A stretch of DNA of 64,000 bases, from assembly GCA_013289665.1 (NCBI GenBank), contig JABCZN010000019.1, positions 1 through 64,000 on the forward strand, given 5' to 3'. Below, one piece after another: positions 7,392-16,364 of the stretch. Below the pieces are notes generated by a model, which made no database searches, had not been told where the DNA came from, and worked only from the letters and a program-made list of their open reading frames with translations. The stretch comes from Acidobacteriota bacterium (GTDB lineage Bacteria; Acidobacteriota; Terriglobia; Acidiferrales; UBA7541). Both the position numbers and the translations under genes were made by a program. How positions within the stretch are numbered: position 1 is the first letter of the stretch; each line of letters begins with the position of its first letter.

Positions 7392-7649
7392 TCAGGCGAT
7401 GCGCGTGTTGGGGGAGTGGCGCGGGACGAGGGCCTCCGCCTTGGTGCCCGCGCTGCGCTGGCTGGAGCCACGAGTTTCTTCTGACGGGACAAGGAACGGG
7501 AGCCGGGCCTGCGCGTCGAACTGTCTTCTGTAGGAGGCTACCTGGCGGGCGATGGCCCGGCGCTTGTCGCCCCAGGTCCACTGAAAGAGGACGTAGAGCA
7601 TGAAATCGATTCCAAGAATGCCGAGAGCAAAGAATACGGTGAGGGCCAT
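7392..7649 (-). CDS. small membrane protein
   Basis: 85 residues. An N-terminal transmembrane helix (residues 2-25, LTVFFALGILGIDFMLYVLF) is followed by WTWGDKRRAIARQ and a basic, polar tail. The organisation (one helix, then a short cytoplasmic tail) looks like a genuine small protein and not a shadow of another gene, since no gene overlaps it. Function unknown. The Shine-Dalgarno is weak. It stands alone between the lipoprotein gene and the GH30 gene, all on the same strand. Confidence 0.55.
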   Translation of the reverse strand: MALTVFFALGILGIDFMLYVLFQWTWGDKRRAIARQVASYRRQFDAQARLPFLVPSEETRGSSQRSAGTKAEALVPRHSPNTRIA

Positions 7650-7845
7650 CGTTTCTACGCCAGGACGGGTGGGGTCCTGCCTCCACGGGAGACAGGATCA
7701 GGGAGCGGGCTTTGAAAAGTCCTGAGGAGTCCATGAGGAATTTGTTAGATTAGGACTTTTCAGCCTTCCTGCACACTGCAGCTACATCCGTGCGTCTCGC
7801 GTATCGCTTGCTTCAATTTCCAATAACCCTCGTCGTGCAAGCCTC

Positions 7846-10800
7846 CTATGGCCCGACGAAGGTTGTCACGCTGGAGGCGGGGAGTGTCGCTGAGAAGGAG
7901 TTCCCACCTACTGGAATGCTCGGTTGCGCTGCCAAGTCGTACGTCCCGGACGTTACCCAAGGCGTAATCGTATTCGCCGTGAAGCCGTTCAGCACATAAT
8001 CCAATGTGACCTGACTGCTGTTGTGGTTTATGGCCACAATGGCGAACTTCCCGCTGCTCGGGTCTTTGTACGCAGAGATCGATACCCCGCTCACTGGACT
8101 CCCGCTCGTCCCGATCCGGTAGTACCCCGGCCGTACGAAATTGCTGAAGTTCCCCATCACGTATAACCGTTTCGTCGCTTCGTTGCTTGGCCCCAGCAAC
8201 CCTCCATTGTCCGAGGTCCCGGGATTCAGCAACACCCAGTAGTGCCATGCATTGGCACTGGCAACCGTCATGAAATCATTAATCTTCTGGCCCCAGTAAA
8301 GTCCGTTGCCAATGCTCCCATCGTAGGAATCCGTCGTAGAAACTTCCGTCTCCCAGAGTTTCTTGCCCATCCCCTGACCCAGCGGATACGGCGCCGCCGC
8401 CGCTCCATCGTAATTGTGCGCTGCTATGATGCTGACCCCCGCCGCCGTTGTCGGATCATCCAGGGTTGCCGTCGCCATGCTGAAAAACCAGCCGGTTTCC
8501 TCCGGCATCATGATCTCCGTGGTGATCCCATTCTTTGTAAAGTCAGGTATCAGATTGTTCCCCAGGAAGTCGTGGAAGTTCTGCCCCGTCCAGATACACG
8601 AGTCCCAGCTCGCGGTCCAATTGGGCTCATTTTGCACCGACAGTGCGTACAGATTCACACCGTACGTGTTCTTCAATTGAAGAACATAGTTGGTCAGATA
8701 GTCCGCCCACCCCTGATAGTCATTGGCCAACAGACTGCCACCATTGGTCGTTGAACCGTTCGACTTCATCGAGGCCGGTGGACTCCATGGGGTGCCCCAG
8801 ATCGTCACACCGCGTGCCATCGCCTTCTGCATCGTCGCTACGTCCGGAAAAGTTCCGTTGGACTGGATTTGCACCCGCAGAAGAGAAAGACCTACACCAC
8901 TCGTCGTCGACCAGAACAAGTCCGCCTGAGCGTCCGTAATCCCATCTCCCGTCGCAGCACTCGAAGCACCAAAACCATCGATCACCTGGTGCACGTCTGT
9001 CCAGTTTACGGTGACGGTTGTGCCGGTGACCGTAACTGAAATAGAAGCACTCTGTGCCGTGTTGCCTGCACTGTCTGTAGCCTTCGCGGCGAGAGAATGA
9101 GAGCCGCTCGACAAGGAACCGGTATCGAGAGTAAATGTCCAGGTATTGGTTCCTGTTGCATTTGCGAAACTCGCGCCATCAACAGATAGCTGGACTAAGG
9201 AAATCGACAGGCTGCTTGAAGCCGTTCCGGATACCGTCACAATTCCAGACACCGTTGATCCGTTCGCCGGAGACGTGATCGAAACCACCGGTGGTGCCAC
9301 CGCATTGTTCACCGTCACCGCGTCGCTCGCGCTCGTCGTGCTGGTCCCCGCCGTGTCCTTGGCGACCGCTTGCAGTGCATGAATCCCGTTTGCCGTCTTC
9401 GTCGTGTCCCAACTGTAGCTGTACGGTGCCGTCACTACCGCTGCGCCTGCGTTCGCTCCGTCCAGCTGGAACTGCACACTTGCCACACCTACACTGCTCG
9501 TCGCATTGGCCGTTACCGCTGCTGTCCCGCTTACCGTTGATCCGGTTGCTGGAGCCGTGATCGAAACCACCGGTGGTGCCACCGCATTGTTCACCGTTAC
9601 CGTATCGCTCGCGCTCGTCGTGCTGGTCCCCGCCGTGTCCTTGGCGACCGCTTGCAGTGCATGAATCCCGTTTGCCGTCTTCGTCGTGTCCCAGCTGTAG
9701 CTGTACGGTGCCGTCGTTACCGCCCCACCCGCGTTCGCTCCGTCCAGCTGGAACTGCACACTTGCCACACCTACACTGCTCGTCGCATTGGCCGTTACCG
9801 CTGCTGTCCCGTTTACCGTCGATCCGGTTGCCGGAGCCGTGATCGTGACCACCGGTGGTGCCACCGCATTGTTCACCGTCAGCGTGTCGCTCGCGCTCGT
9901 CGTGCTGGTCCCCGCCGTGTCCTTGGCGACCGCTTGCAGTGTATGAATCCCGTTTGCCGTCTTCGTCGTGTCCCAGCTGTAGCTGTACGGTGCCGTCACT
10001 ACCGCTGTGCCTGCGTTCGCTCCGTCCAGCTGGAACTGCACGCTCGCCACACCTACACTGCTCGTCGCATTGGCCGTCACCGCTGCTGTCCCGCTTACCG
10101 TTGATCCGGTTGCTGGAGCCGTGATCGAAACTACCGGTGGCGCCACCGCATTGTTCACCGTCACCGTGTCGCTCGCGCTCGTCGTGCTGTTCCCCGCTGT
10201 GTCCTTGGCGACCGCTTGCAGTGTATGAATCCAGTTTGCCGTCTTCGTCGTGTCCCAGCTGTAGCTGTACGGTGCCGTCGTTACCGCTGCGCCCGCGTTC
10301 GCTCCGTCCAGCTGGAACTGCACGCTCGCCACACCTACACTGCTCGTCGCATTGGCCGTCACTGCTGCTGTCCCGCTTACCGTTGATCCGGTTGCTGGAG
10401 CCGTGATCGTGACCACCGGTGGTGCCACGGCATTGTTCACCGTCACCGTGTCGCCCGCGCTCGTCGTGCTGTTCCCCGCTGTGTCCTTGGCGACCGCTTG
10501 CAGTGTATGAATCCAGTTTGCCGTCTTCGTCGTGTCCCAACTGTAGCTGTACGGTGCCGTTGTTACCGCTGCGCCCGCGTTCGCTCCGTCCAGCTGGAAC
10601 TGCACACTCGCCACACCTACACTGCTCGTCACACTCGCCGTTACCGCTGCTGTCCCGCTTACCGTTGATCCGTTCGCTGGAGATGTGATCGTGACTGAAG
10701 GAGCTGTGGAGGCCCCCGAGGGGAGAATCTCAATGGCGCTAATTACCGGAACATTCCCATTCGTACGGTGCGCAAACCCGATAACGAGCTGCCCGTTGGT

Positions 10801-11253
10801 TACGGAAACCTGGGCGGATTTCACCAACGCGTGATCTCTCCCGGCTAGGGCAAAAATGTCCAGGGCGCTGAAGAGGGTCGTCCCTTGAATCTGTACATCA
10901 AAGACCCGTTTCCCCGCACTGTAATAGTAAGTTTCTGCAAAATAAAGGTTTACATTGTACATTCCATTTACGGCCGCGAATTGATACTGAAGGTCTGCCC
11001 CTACTGCGGTACCGACTCGTGCGCTCTTAAACAGCGTTGGGTCGGTCGTGCCCGTTACCGTCGCGCTCAGTGCGGAATTAGAGAGAGTGCCGGTATTGAA
11101 TCCGTAATCGGCGCTCCATAGCTGGCTCTGGGTATCTCGATAAGCTGAACCGCCCGCATTTACGCGAATCGTCGGCGGCGTCTGTGCGGTCAGAGGCAAG
11201 CAGACCGCTAAGAATGAGAAAAGGAACGAGAATACCCAAACTGCTTTCTTCAC
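7846..11253 (-). CDS. secreted malectin/Ig-repeat/GH30 glycoside hydrolase
   Basis: 1135 residues: signal peptide (1-24, cleaved after LTAQ), a malectin-like carbohydrate-binding domain (about 28-180, with YNVNLYFAETYY), five near-identical 94-residue Ig-like repeats (about 184-653), a sixth diverged Ig-like repeat (654-745), and a GH30 catalytic domain (about 750-1135). In the last, SVQNEPNW holds the presumed acid/base E876 and WETEVS the presumed nucleophile E970, a spacing close to GH30 xylanases; subfamily 8 (glucuronoxylanase) is my guess. The start is GTG 11253 with a G-rich weak ribosome site. Probably exported to the cell surface or outside and acting on plant or microbial polysaccharide. 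Confidence 0.88.
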   Translation of the reverse strand: MKKAVWVFSFLFSFLAVCLPLTAQTPPTIRVNAGGSAYRDTQSQLWSADYGFNTGTLSNSALSATVTGTTDPTLFKSARVGTAVGADLQYQFAAVNGMYNVNLYFAETYYYSAGKRVFDVQIQGTTLFSALDIFALAGRDHALVKSAQVSVTNGQLVIGFAHRTNGNVPVISAIEILPSGASTAPSVTITSPANGSTVSGTAAVTASVTSSVGVASVQFQLDGANAGAAVTTAPYSYSWDTTKTANWIHTLQAVAKDTAGNSTTSAGDTVTVNNAVAPPVVTITAPATGSTVSGTAAVTANATSSVGVASVQFQLDGANAGAAVTTAPYSYSWDTTKTANWIHTLQAVAKDTAGNSTTSASDTVTVNNAVAPPVVSITAPATGSTVSGTAAVTANATSSVGVASVQFQLDGANAGTAVVTAPYSYSWDTTKTANGIHTLQAVAKDTAGTSTTSASDTLTVNNAVAPPVVTITAPATGSTVNGTAAVTANATSSVGVASVQFQLDGANAGGAVTTAPYSYSWDTTKTANGIHALQAVAKDTAGTSTTSASDTVTVNNAVAPPVVSITAPATGSTVSGTAAVTANATSSVGVASVQFQLDGANAGAAVVTAPYSYSWDTTKTANGIHALQAVAKDTAGTSTTSASDAVTVNNAVAPPVVSITSPANGSTVSGIVTVSGTASSSLSISLVQLSVDGASFANATGTNTWTFTLDTGSLSSGSHSLAAKATDSAGNTAQSASISVTVTGTTVTVNWTDVHQVIDGFGASSAATGDGITDAQADLFWSTTSGVGLSLLRVQIQSNGTFPDVATMQKAMARGVTIWGTPWSPPASMKSNGSTTNGGSLLANDYQGWADYLTNYVLQLKNTYGVNLYALSVQNEPNWTASWDSCIWTGQNFHDFLGNNLIPDFTKNGITTEIMMPEETGWFFSMATATLDDPTTAAGVSIIAAHNYDGAAAAPYPLGQGMGKKLWETEVSTTDSYDGSIGNGLYWGQKINDFMTVASANAWHYWVLLNPGTSDNGGLLGPSNEATKRLYVMGNFSNFVRPGYYRIGTSGSPVSGVSISAYKDPSSGKFAIVAINHNSSQVTLDYVLNGFTANTITPWVTSGTYDLAAQPSIPVGGNSFSATLPASSVTTFVGP
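9294..10703 (-). repeat. five tandem 282-bp coding repeats
   Basis: Five units of exactly 94 codons encode the Ig-like modules of the GH30 protein. They differ at only a handful of positions, at DNA as well as protein level, for example A/T/G after GANAG, W/G before IHTLQ or IHALQ, and N/T before STTSA. The sixth module (about 9018-9293) has the same fold but is strongly diverged. The exact period and low divergence indicate recent unit duplication or gene conversion. Confidence 0.93.
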
Positions 11254-11572
11254 ACATCCCCCAAGGAGGGCGGTTATGCACTTTCAAGTAGCAAGCCAAC
11301 TGAAGAGAGCTGGGGGTGGGTTAGGCTCAGAGAACTGGCGACCACTCTGTTGATAGTGACCTATCTGAGTCGGAACAACTGTCCAAAAGGACGCATTTGG
11401 GTCTGCATCGAGGGTAGTTTGAGGGCAGAACTAAGCGGAGCCTTCTAACTCGTTCTACCACACTGCCGACGTGACAAATCATCCCACTGCAGTAACTAAC
11501 CTCCTTCCTAACAGATAGTTAGATAGCCTTAGGGGATGTGCGGGGCTTCCTCCCTCTTTTGTTCCACAAAGT

Positions 11573-11745
11573 GGCAAACCCTTGGCGCATTCAGGAGGGT
11601 ATATAGGAAGAATTATTCCGGGCGGCTCTCCCCATCCTTCCTTGCGGGGTTGGTTCACGCAAGGGTGTCTGTCTTGGGTCACCTTGAATGCGGGCCAAGC
11701 TTCTGCCGCGCTCGCCACTTCCGTACCTGGGAGCAATGGGTTGCC
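11573..11745. ncRNA. candidate structured RNA (strand undetermined)
   Basis: Found by eye as nested complementarity: an outer helix GGCAAaCCC (11573-11581) with GGGTTGCC (11738-11745); a long inner helix in which TTGG (11582-11585), CGCATTCA (11586-11593) and GG (11594-11595) pair with CC (11682-11683), TGAATGCG (11685-11692) and CCAA (11695-11698); a hairpin CCTTGCG / CGCAAGG (11640-11664); a small hairpin GGAA / TTCC (11606-11619); and a side hairpin GCTC / GAGC (11710-11734). Read on the minus strand it would be a 5' leader element about 320 bases before the GH30 start. No family assigned; it does not match my recall of the GEMM c-di-GMP riboswitch core. Confidence 0.5.
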
Positions 11746-11798
11746 AAAGATACAGGGCCGACCAGAAAGCCGAGAGAAAGGCGAGAAGAGTTGTTCAT

Positions 11799-11817
11799 GC
11801 CGGTTGAAATCACCGGC
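11799..11817. repeat. short hairpin downstream of the pilX-like gene
   Basis: Perfect 6-bp stem GCCGGT / ACCGGC with loop TGAAATC. It lies between the end of the pilin operon (minus strand) and the candidate RNA. No T-run on either strand, so terminator function is doubtful. Confidence 0.4.
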
Positions 11818-11943
11818 TTGTGAGTCAGGGGGAAGATTTGGGAGCAGTTTTGCTTGCGGGCATTGCGCCGAGACGGAAGCCCCGGCCTCCTGAAGAGGAA
11901 GAGCGGACCCACAGGAAGGGCCGGGCGCGCCTCTTGCGCGCTG

Positions 11944-14682
11944 CTAGAAGACTTGCTGGAAGCCGACGTTGACGATGTCGCGGAATTTGGGCGTACCCGG
12001 AGGCAGCTTCGAGAGATCCTGGAAATCCGTATCGAAGGCGTAGTTGCGGGTCGGAGGAGAATAAACCGTGCCGCAGCATTTGAAGACGCCAGTGGCATAT
12101 TGCGAATAAAACAAGCTGACCATCGAGCCGCGATAGTTGAGGGTGGCGTTACCCCAATTTTCGAGATAGCGCAGGAAGTTGTGAACCCCTCCGTCGGTGC
12201 CGAAATCCTGAGGGACGCCCGCGAAACCGGGCTGAGGGAAATTCATGTTCTTGCCGGTGGCGATGGCCACGCGGTAATAGGTGGTGGTAGCGGTGCGGCC
12301 AGCGACGGTAGCCGGGCTGGTGAAACTGCTCAGGTCGCTCCAGCTATTCGAGAGCAGGGTCACGGTGTCGCCCATCACGGCCGCTTCGGAGTGGGGATCC
12401 CCAAAACCAGCGCTGGTTGCGTTATAGTTCCCGAGGATATAGGCGGGTTCTTCCGCGGCCAAACTAAAGCCGCCCAAACCATTGTCGGGACGAACCGGGA
12501 GACTGCCGAGGCTGCCATCGACGAGCCGCACCGCATGGCGCGGACCGGAGACCCAGTTCGGGCGGGCAACGGCCATGCAGCTGACGGGTTTGTTGGGCAG
12601 ACTGCCTGGTTGAGCCGCGCCAAATCCCAGGCCCAGGAAATTGGCGGAATAGGTGTCCAGGATCCCATTTCCGTTAACATCTTCGCCGGTATTTAATGTC
12701 TGATCGGGCAGGCCCGCCGCGCTCGAGGGATTGATCACATCCTCATAGCCATACTCGCCGTTTTTGACGCCAGCTGTGGGACTCGCGATCATGCCACGGC
12801 GATCGGAGAGGTAGAGGATATAGCCATTTTGGGAAACAAATTCGGTGACGCCGCCGGTTGCCCCGATGGCACCTGTCAGCCAGCGCTTCAGATTGTTTAC
12901 GTCAATTTCGACGAGATTCAGAACGCCGCCGATACTGCAGTTGGTAGTGGCGCGCTGGTTCTCGCGGAACTCGCCTTCCCTGGCTTCGTACATATTGATG
13001 GGATACCAGTTATTGCGGGTAGCCGGCCCGTTGACGACGCTATTGGTTCCTCCGTCTGTTACCAGTTCGACGTTCGAGGCTACGCCATCGCCGTTGCGGT
13101 CTGCCTGCATCTGGAGGAGAAGAATGGCGTTGGGGTGAACGGTGTTGGGCGCGAGGTTCGAGGGAGGATTTACTCCGCGCGCGAAACCGAGCTGCAGCCA
13201 TTCCTGGGTAACCGGCAGGAAAGTGCCATTGGCCTGGCGAATTTCAACGCGGAGATAGCCGTCGAGGAGATTCCAGGGTTGAACGACGGTAGTGACACCC
13301 GCGACTTTCGTGGTTGTCGAGGCGAGCAACGGAGCCGTCGCGGGGACCAGCGTGGTTTTTCCAGCGGGAGGAGTTGTGGGGACGATGTTCCAATTGAGTT
13401 CGCCGCCCGGACCCACTCTGCTGGTTGTAACGCCACCCTTGGTATCCGTCGTTAATACTCCTTCAGCAAAGAATGTATTGCCGGCTTGTCCCGCAACAGG
13501 GACGCCGTTGGTGTAATCCGGCGCCGCACCGTTGCTCTGGAGGTTTGCCAGGCGAATATTCTGCCCGTCGCCCGCGCCTCCGGGCAACTCCGCGGGATCG
13601 TCACTGAGCAGGACGTGAACCTGCGCCTGGTTGTAGAGACGGGATTCGCCGACCAGGGATGTGGGGGATTCGCCCGGCAGAGGGCGCCGCACAATTTCGA
13701 TGGGGCCAACGCCAGGCTGTACGAACGACAAAGTAAGCTGGCGCGCGCCGGTCGTGCCGCTCAGAATCATGCCTGCGTAGGTCGAAGTGGAAAGGGAATT
13801 CCAGATCGGATTTGCGGTGCCTGTTCCGGTGGAAGAATAGGCGGGCGTGGGGCCTCCGATAGAGCTGCCGTCATTCGGATTGACCGTCAGATTCCGGCAA
13901 GCCGGCTGTGCGCCATCGCAGCCGCCGGGAGCGGTTGGGATCAAAACGTTTCCCGTGCGACCCTGGGCCGAGGTACTTGCGCCGTTTGCCAGTTGGTCGC
14001 GCACCACGTCACCCGCGGCACGCATCGGGCTGTGGAAGGTGAGCGTTGCACCGCCGCCTTCAGCCAGGAAGAGGTTTCCATTCGTCTGGACGCGGCCGGC
14101 AAAATCAAAGTTGGGACCCGGGAAATAGCTGAGGTCGCTGTCGGAAAACACGCCAAACTGAAAGACGGGAATTTCGGCCACTTCGACGTTGCGGATGAGG
14201 CGCACTTCGTCACCTGCAGTGCTGTCGGCGGTGACCTGTAAACTCAGGCGCACAATCCCGGCTTGCAAGCCGGCGTTAGGACCGCTACTGATGGTCTGAA
14301 CGTTGGTCGGCGGGGCCGTGCAACCGCCTCCGACGGTGGGCACGTTGAAAACGTATTCCGGATAGGTGCTGCCGACGATGGATTGTTGCGGGGGGTTATT
14401 CTCGAGCGTGGCGATGTCGCAATTGGTGGGCGCGGCTATCTGGGTATAGAGGAGAGAAAGGTCGGACATCATTTTTTCCATGCCAGCTTCCGCCCCGTAG
14501 TAGGCAGCCGTATTTCCCGAATCGGCCGCTTGCAGGTGCTGTTCATGGTTGACTTTGTATACGAGTGCCACTGCCATGGCGGACATCATGGCGAGCAAAA
14601 GGAGGACGCTGATCAGAGCGGCGCCACGATGCGACCTGGGTGCGACGCGAGCAACCAAGTTGGATTTCATAGATGCGCTCAC
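11944..14682 (-). CDS. large PilX-like minor pilin/pilus assembly protein
   Basis: 912 residues, far larger than a typical PilX (about 170-200). The N-terminus has a basic segment and RG|AALISVLLLLAMMSAMAVALV, a pilin-like membrane helix lacking the Glu5 of major pilins, followed by the PilX-N style segment AADSGNTAAYYGAEAGMEKM. The rest is a large predicted extracellular domain rich in Gly, Thr and Asn; two EF-hand-like loops are visible (DRNGDGVASNVEL and DVNGNGILDTY). Start is GTG 14682 (AGGA close by) or ATG 14670. Last gene of the fimT-pilV-pilW-pilX operon, 15 bases after pilW. Possibly a pilus-tip adhesin. Confidence 0.8.
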   Translation of the reverse strand: MSASMKSNLVARVAPRSHRGAALISVLLLLAMMSAMAVALVYKVNHEQHLQAADSGNTAAYYGAEAGMEKMMSDLSLLYTQIAAPTNCDIATLENNPPQQSIVGSTYPEYVFNVPTVGGGCTAPPTNVQTISSGPNAGLQAGIVRLSLQVTADSTAGDEVRLIRNVEVAEIPVFQFGVFSDSDLSYFPGPNFDFAGRVQTNGNLFLAEGGGATLTFHSPMRAAGDVVRDQLANGASTSAQGRTGNVLIPTAPGGCDGAQPACRNLTVNPNDGSSIGGPTPAYSSTGTGTANPIWNSLSTSTYAGMILSGTTGARQLTLSFVQPGVGPIEIVRRPLPGESPTSLVGESRLYNQAQVHVLLSDDPAELPGGAGDGQNIRLANLQSNGAAPDYTNGVPVAGQAGNTFFAEGVLTTDTKGGVTTSRVGPGGELNWNIVPTTPPAGKTTLVPATAPLLASTTTKVAGVTTVVQPWNLLDGYLRVEIRQANGTFLPVTQEWLQLGFARGVNPPSNLAPNTVHPNAILLLQMQADRNGDGVASNVELVTDGGTNSVVNGPATRNNWYPINMYEAREGEFRENQRATTNCSIGGVLNLVEIDVNNLKRWLTGAIGATGGVTEFVSQNGYILYLSDRRGMIASPTAGVKNGEYGYEDVINPSSAAGLPDQTLNTGEDVNGNGILDTYSANFLGLGFGAAQPGSLPNKPVSCMAVARPNWVSGPRHAVRLVDGSLGSLPVRPDNGLGGFSLAAEEPAYILGNYNATSAGFGDPHSEAAVMGDTVTLLSNSWSDLSSFTSPATVAGRTATTTYYRVAIATGKNMNFPQPGFAGVPQDFGTDGGVHNFLRYLENWGNATLNYRGSMVSLFYSQYATGVFKCCGTVYSPPTRNYAFDTDFQDLSKLPPGTPKFRDIVNVGFQQVF

Positions 14683-14697
14683 TTTCCTTTCGGAATC

Positions 14698-15768
14698 CTA
14701 TTTGTACCGGTCGCGAAAACTGAGATTTCTTGGACCGATGGATGTCGTTAAATTGATTCGCTGATAATCGCCACCGGGTTCCTTGCGGGTGCCCCTGGCG
14801 GTAACACTGATATTGACTTTGCGAATCTGGTTGGGCTGCGAAGTGGGGGGAACGCCAATTACGGCCGAAGTGGTATTGGCGGTCAGAGCGTTGGTGATCG
14901 GATCCACAACGTCATAGGTGAATTTCAAATCTTCGATGTGTTCGGCGATCGGCACCGGAGGATGGGAGCCAATTTGACGCATGATGCGCGCATCTGGACC
15001 CGTGGGCCCAACAAAAGGCTGAAGGAAATAGGTAACCATGACCAGACGGGAAACCTGCGTGGCCGGATAGGTGACGGGATTGGAACCGGCGGTAGCGAGG
15101 GCCTTGATGTTCCCGGAGGGAGCCGCTAGTTGATTGAGATTGAGAGGATCCGCAGCGAAAAAGATGGTCTGGCCGGCCACGGCAGTGGTCACGCCAACCG
15201 CGGAGCCGTTAGTATTTTGCAGCAAAATGACATCACCCGGGGTGATGCCAACGGCAGGATCGGTTACCTGAGGAACAGTGGCCAGAGGCATAGTCACGCT
15301 GCCGCCAACGGAGTCAATCGCGGCTGCCTGAACCGCTGACCAGTTCAAGGTCGGGTCCACATAGACCACTTTGATCGCATCGCTCGGCTCGGAAATTGTG
15401 GGGCCGATCGCGTTGCCGGGGGTCACTTTGTACAGCAATCCTTGTGTGTAGGGACCGTCCGTGGCGGTATAGCACTGCGAGGTATCACAAGCGAAATTCG
15501 GATTGGCGCCGCCGGCCAGCTTGGACGGGATGGGGATGCCGTTCAGGGGAACGCCCGTACCGGCCTGCGAAAGATCGCGCGTGATCTGGCCGAGAGCGGC
15601 GCGAGCTTCGGTCTGTATTTCGGAATACTTCAAGGAGCGGGTCGAAGACTGAGCGGAGCTGGTGAAAAGCAGGACACCTCCGCCCACAATGACGATGGTG
15701 ACCGCCATGGTCATCAGCAACTCAATCATCGTGAACCCCTGCTCCGACCGCATTGAAGTACGAGCCAT
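14698..15768 (-). CDS. PilW-like minor pilin
   Basis: 356 residues with a class III prepilin signature: short basic leader MARTSMRSEQG|FTMIELLMTMAV, Glu at +5, and a long hydrophobic helix, followed by the PilW-like region with TRDLSQAG. The remainder is a beta-rich periplasmic domain. PilW is a minor pilin thought to prime type IV pilus assembly with PilV and PilX. Stop is 15 bases before pilX; start 11 bases after the pilV stop, so translational coupling is likely. Confidence 0.85.
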   Translation of the reverse strand: MARTSMRSEQGFTMIELLMTMAVTIVIVGGGVLLFTSSAQSSTRSLKYSEIQTEARAALGQITRDLSQAGTGVPLNGIPIPSKLAGGANPNFACDTSQCYTATDGPYTQGLLYKVTPGNAIGPTISEPSDAIKVVYVDPTLNWSAVQAAAIDSVGGSVTMPLATVPQVTDPAVGITPGDVILLQNTNGSAVGVTTAVAGQTIFFAADPLNLNQLAAPSGNIKALATAGSNPVTYPATQVSRLVMVTYFLQPFVGPTGPDARIMRQIGSHPPVPIAEHIEDLKFTYDVVDPITNALTANTTSAVIGVPPTSQPNQIRKVNISVTARGTRKEPGGDYQRINLTTSIGPRNLSFRDRYK

Positions 15769-15779
15769 GAGTTTTCCCT

Positions 15780-16364
15780 CTACTGAAAGCGTGAGATGTA
15801 GCCGTTGACGGTGTAATTTCGCGTGCCGCGATTTACAGAGGTCACCTGTACGGTCACGGTGATCTGCCGGATGTCCGGGCTGATGTTGCCTTTGGCATCG
15901 AACACCGGTTGAATCAGAATCTGGCGCTGGAAATTGTTCAGGGGGATGATGACGTCATCGGCCGTCCCAATAATGCCGTCTGGTCCCGGCAACACCTGCC
16001 GGTCTAGGACGCTGGTCTGAGAAGCCGTTCCGACAATGCCGTTCGGACCGGCAAGGAACAGGGGCTGAAATCCGCCCAGGAAGATTCCCCCGTTATTGGT
16101 GTTCTGGATTCCGGCGAAACCGATCGAACCGTCGTTGCGAGCGCTGTAGACCGCCTCCAACGCCTCGCGAGCCTTCTGTTTGGCGATGAGATCTTCGCGC
16201 GTGTACTGCAGAGAGGTCAGCGACTGCGCGAACAGCCCTGCGAGCGCCGCGAGGCCAACGGTCAGGATCACCGCGGCGAACATCGCTTCGATCAGCCCGA
16301 AACCCGCTCCACTCGCGTGGCTTCGCCTGACACCCGGTCTGAGCTTCGATTTCATTGGGTCCAC
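15780..16364 (-). CDS. PilV-like minor pilin
   Basis: 194 residues. Prepilin site GAG|FGLIEAMFAAVILTVGLAAL with Glu at +5, as in type IV pilus modification protein PilV. The mature part contains two similar motifs, GPNGIVGTAS and GPDGIIGTADD, the second resembling a calcium-binding loop. The start overlaps the end of the upstream fimT-like gene by 13 bases. Function by homology: priming complex of the type IV pilus. Confidence 0.85.
   Translation of the reverse strand: MDPMKSKLRPGVRRSHASGAGFGLIEAMFAAVILTVGLAALAGLFAQSLTSLQYTREDLIAKQKAREALEAVYSARNDGSIGFAGIQNTNNGGIFLGGFQPLFLAGPNGIVGTASQTSVLDRQVLPGPDGIIGTADDVIIPLNNFQRQILIQPVFDAKGNISPDIRQITVTVQVTSVNRGTRNYTVNGYISRFQ

Noticed and set aside
9291..10688. 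series of identical 89-codon frames, and a long frame of 453 codons, in the Ig-repeat region
   Set aside because: They repeat with the 282-base period of the real gene and carry no ribosome site or motif.
9294..10703. CRISPR-like direct repeats
   Set aside because: The 282-base units are coding modules without short repeat/spacer alternation.
11324..11482. 52-codon minus-strand frame after an AAGGAGG at 11503-11509, in the GH30 leader
   Set aside because: Spacing to the ATG is too long and the product (MICHVGSVVERVRRLR...) has no recognisable features; could be a leader peptide but evidence is too thin.
11573..11745. c-di-GMP-I (GEMM) riboswitch
   Set aside because: The core patterns I associate with GEMM (GGGCAAACC followed by CGCAAAGCCTC) are not present in the right order on either strand.
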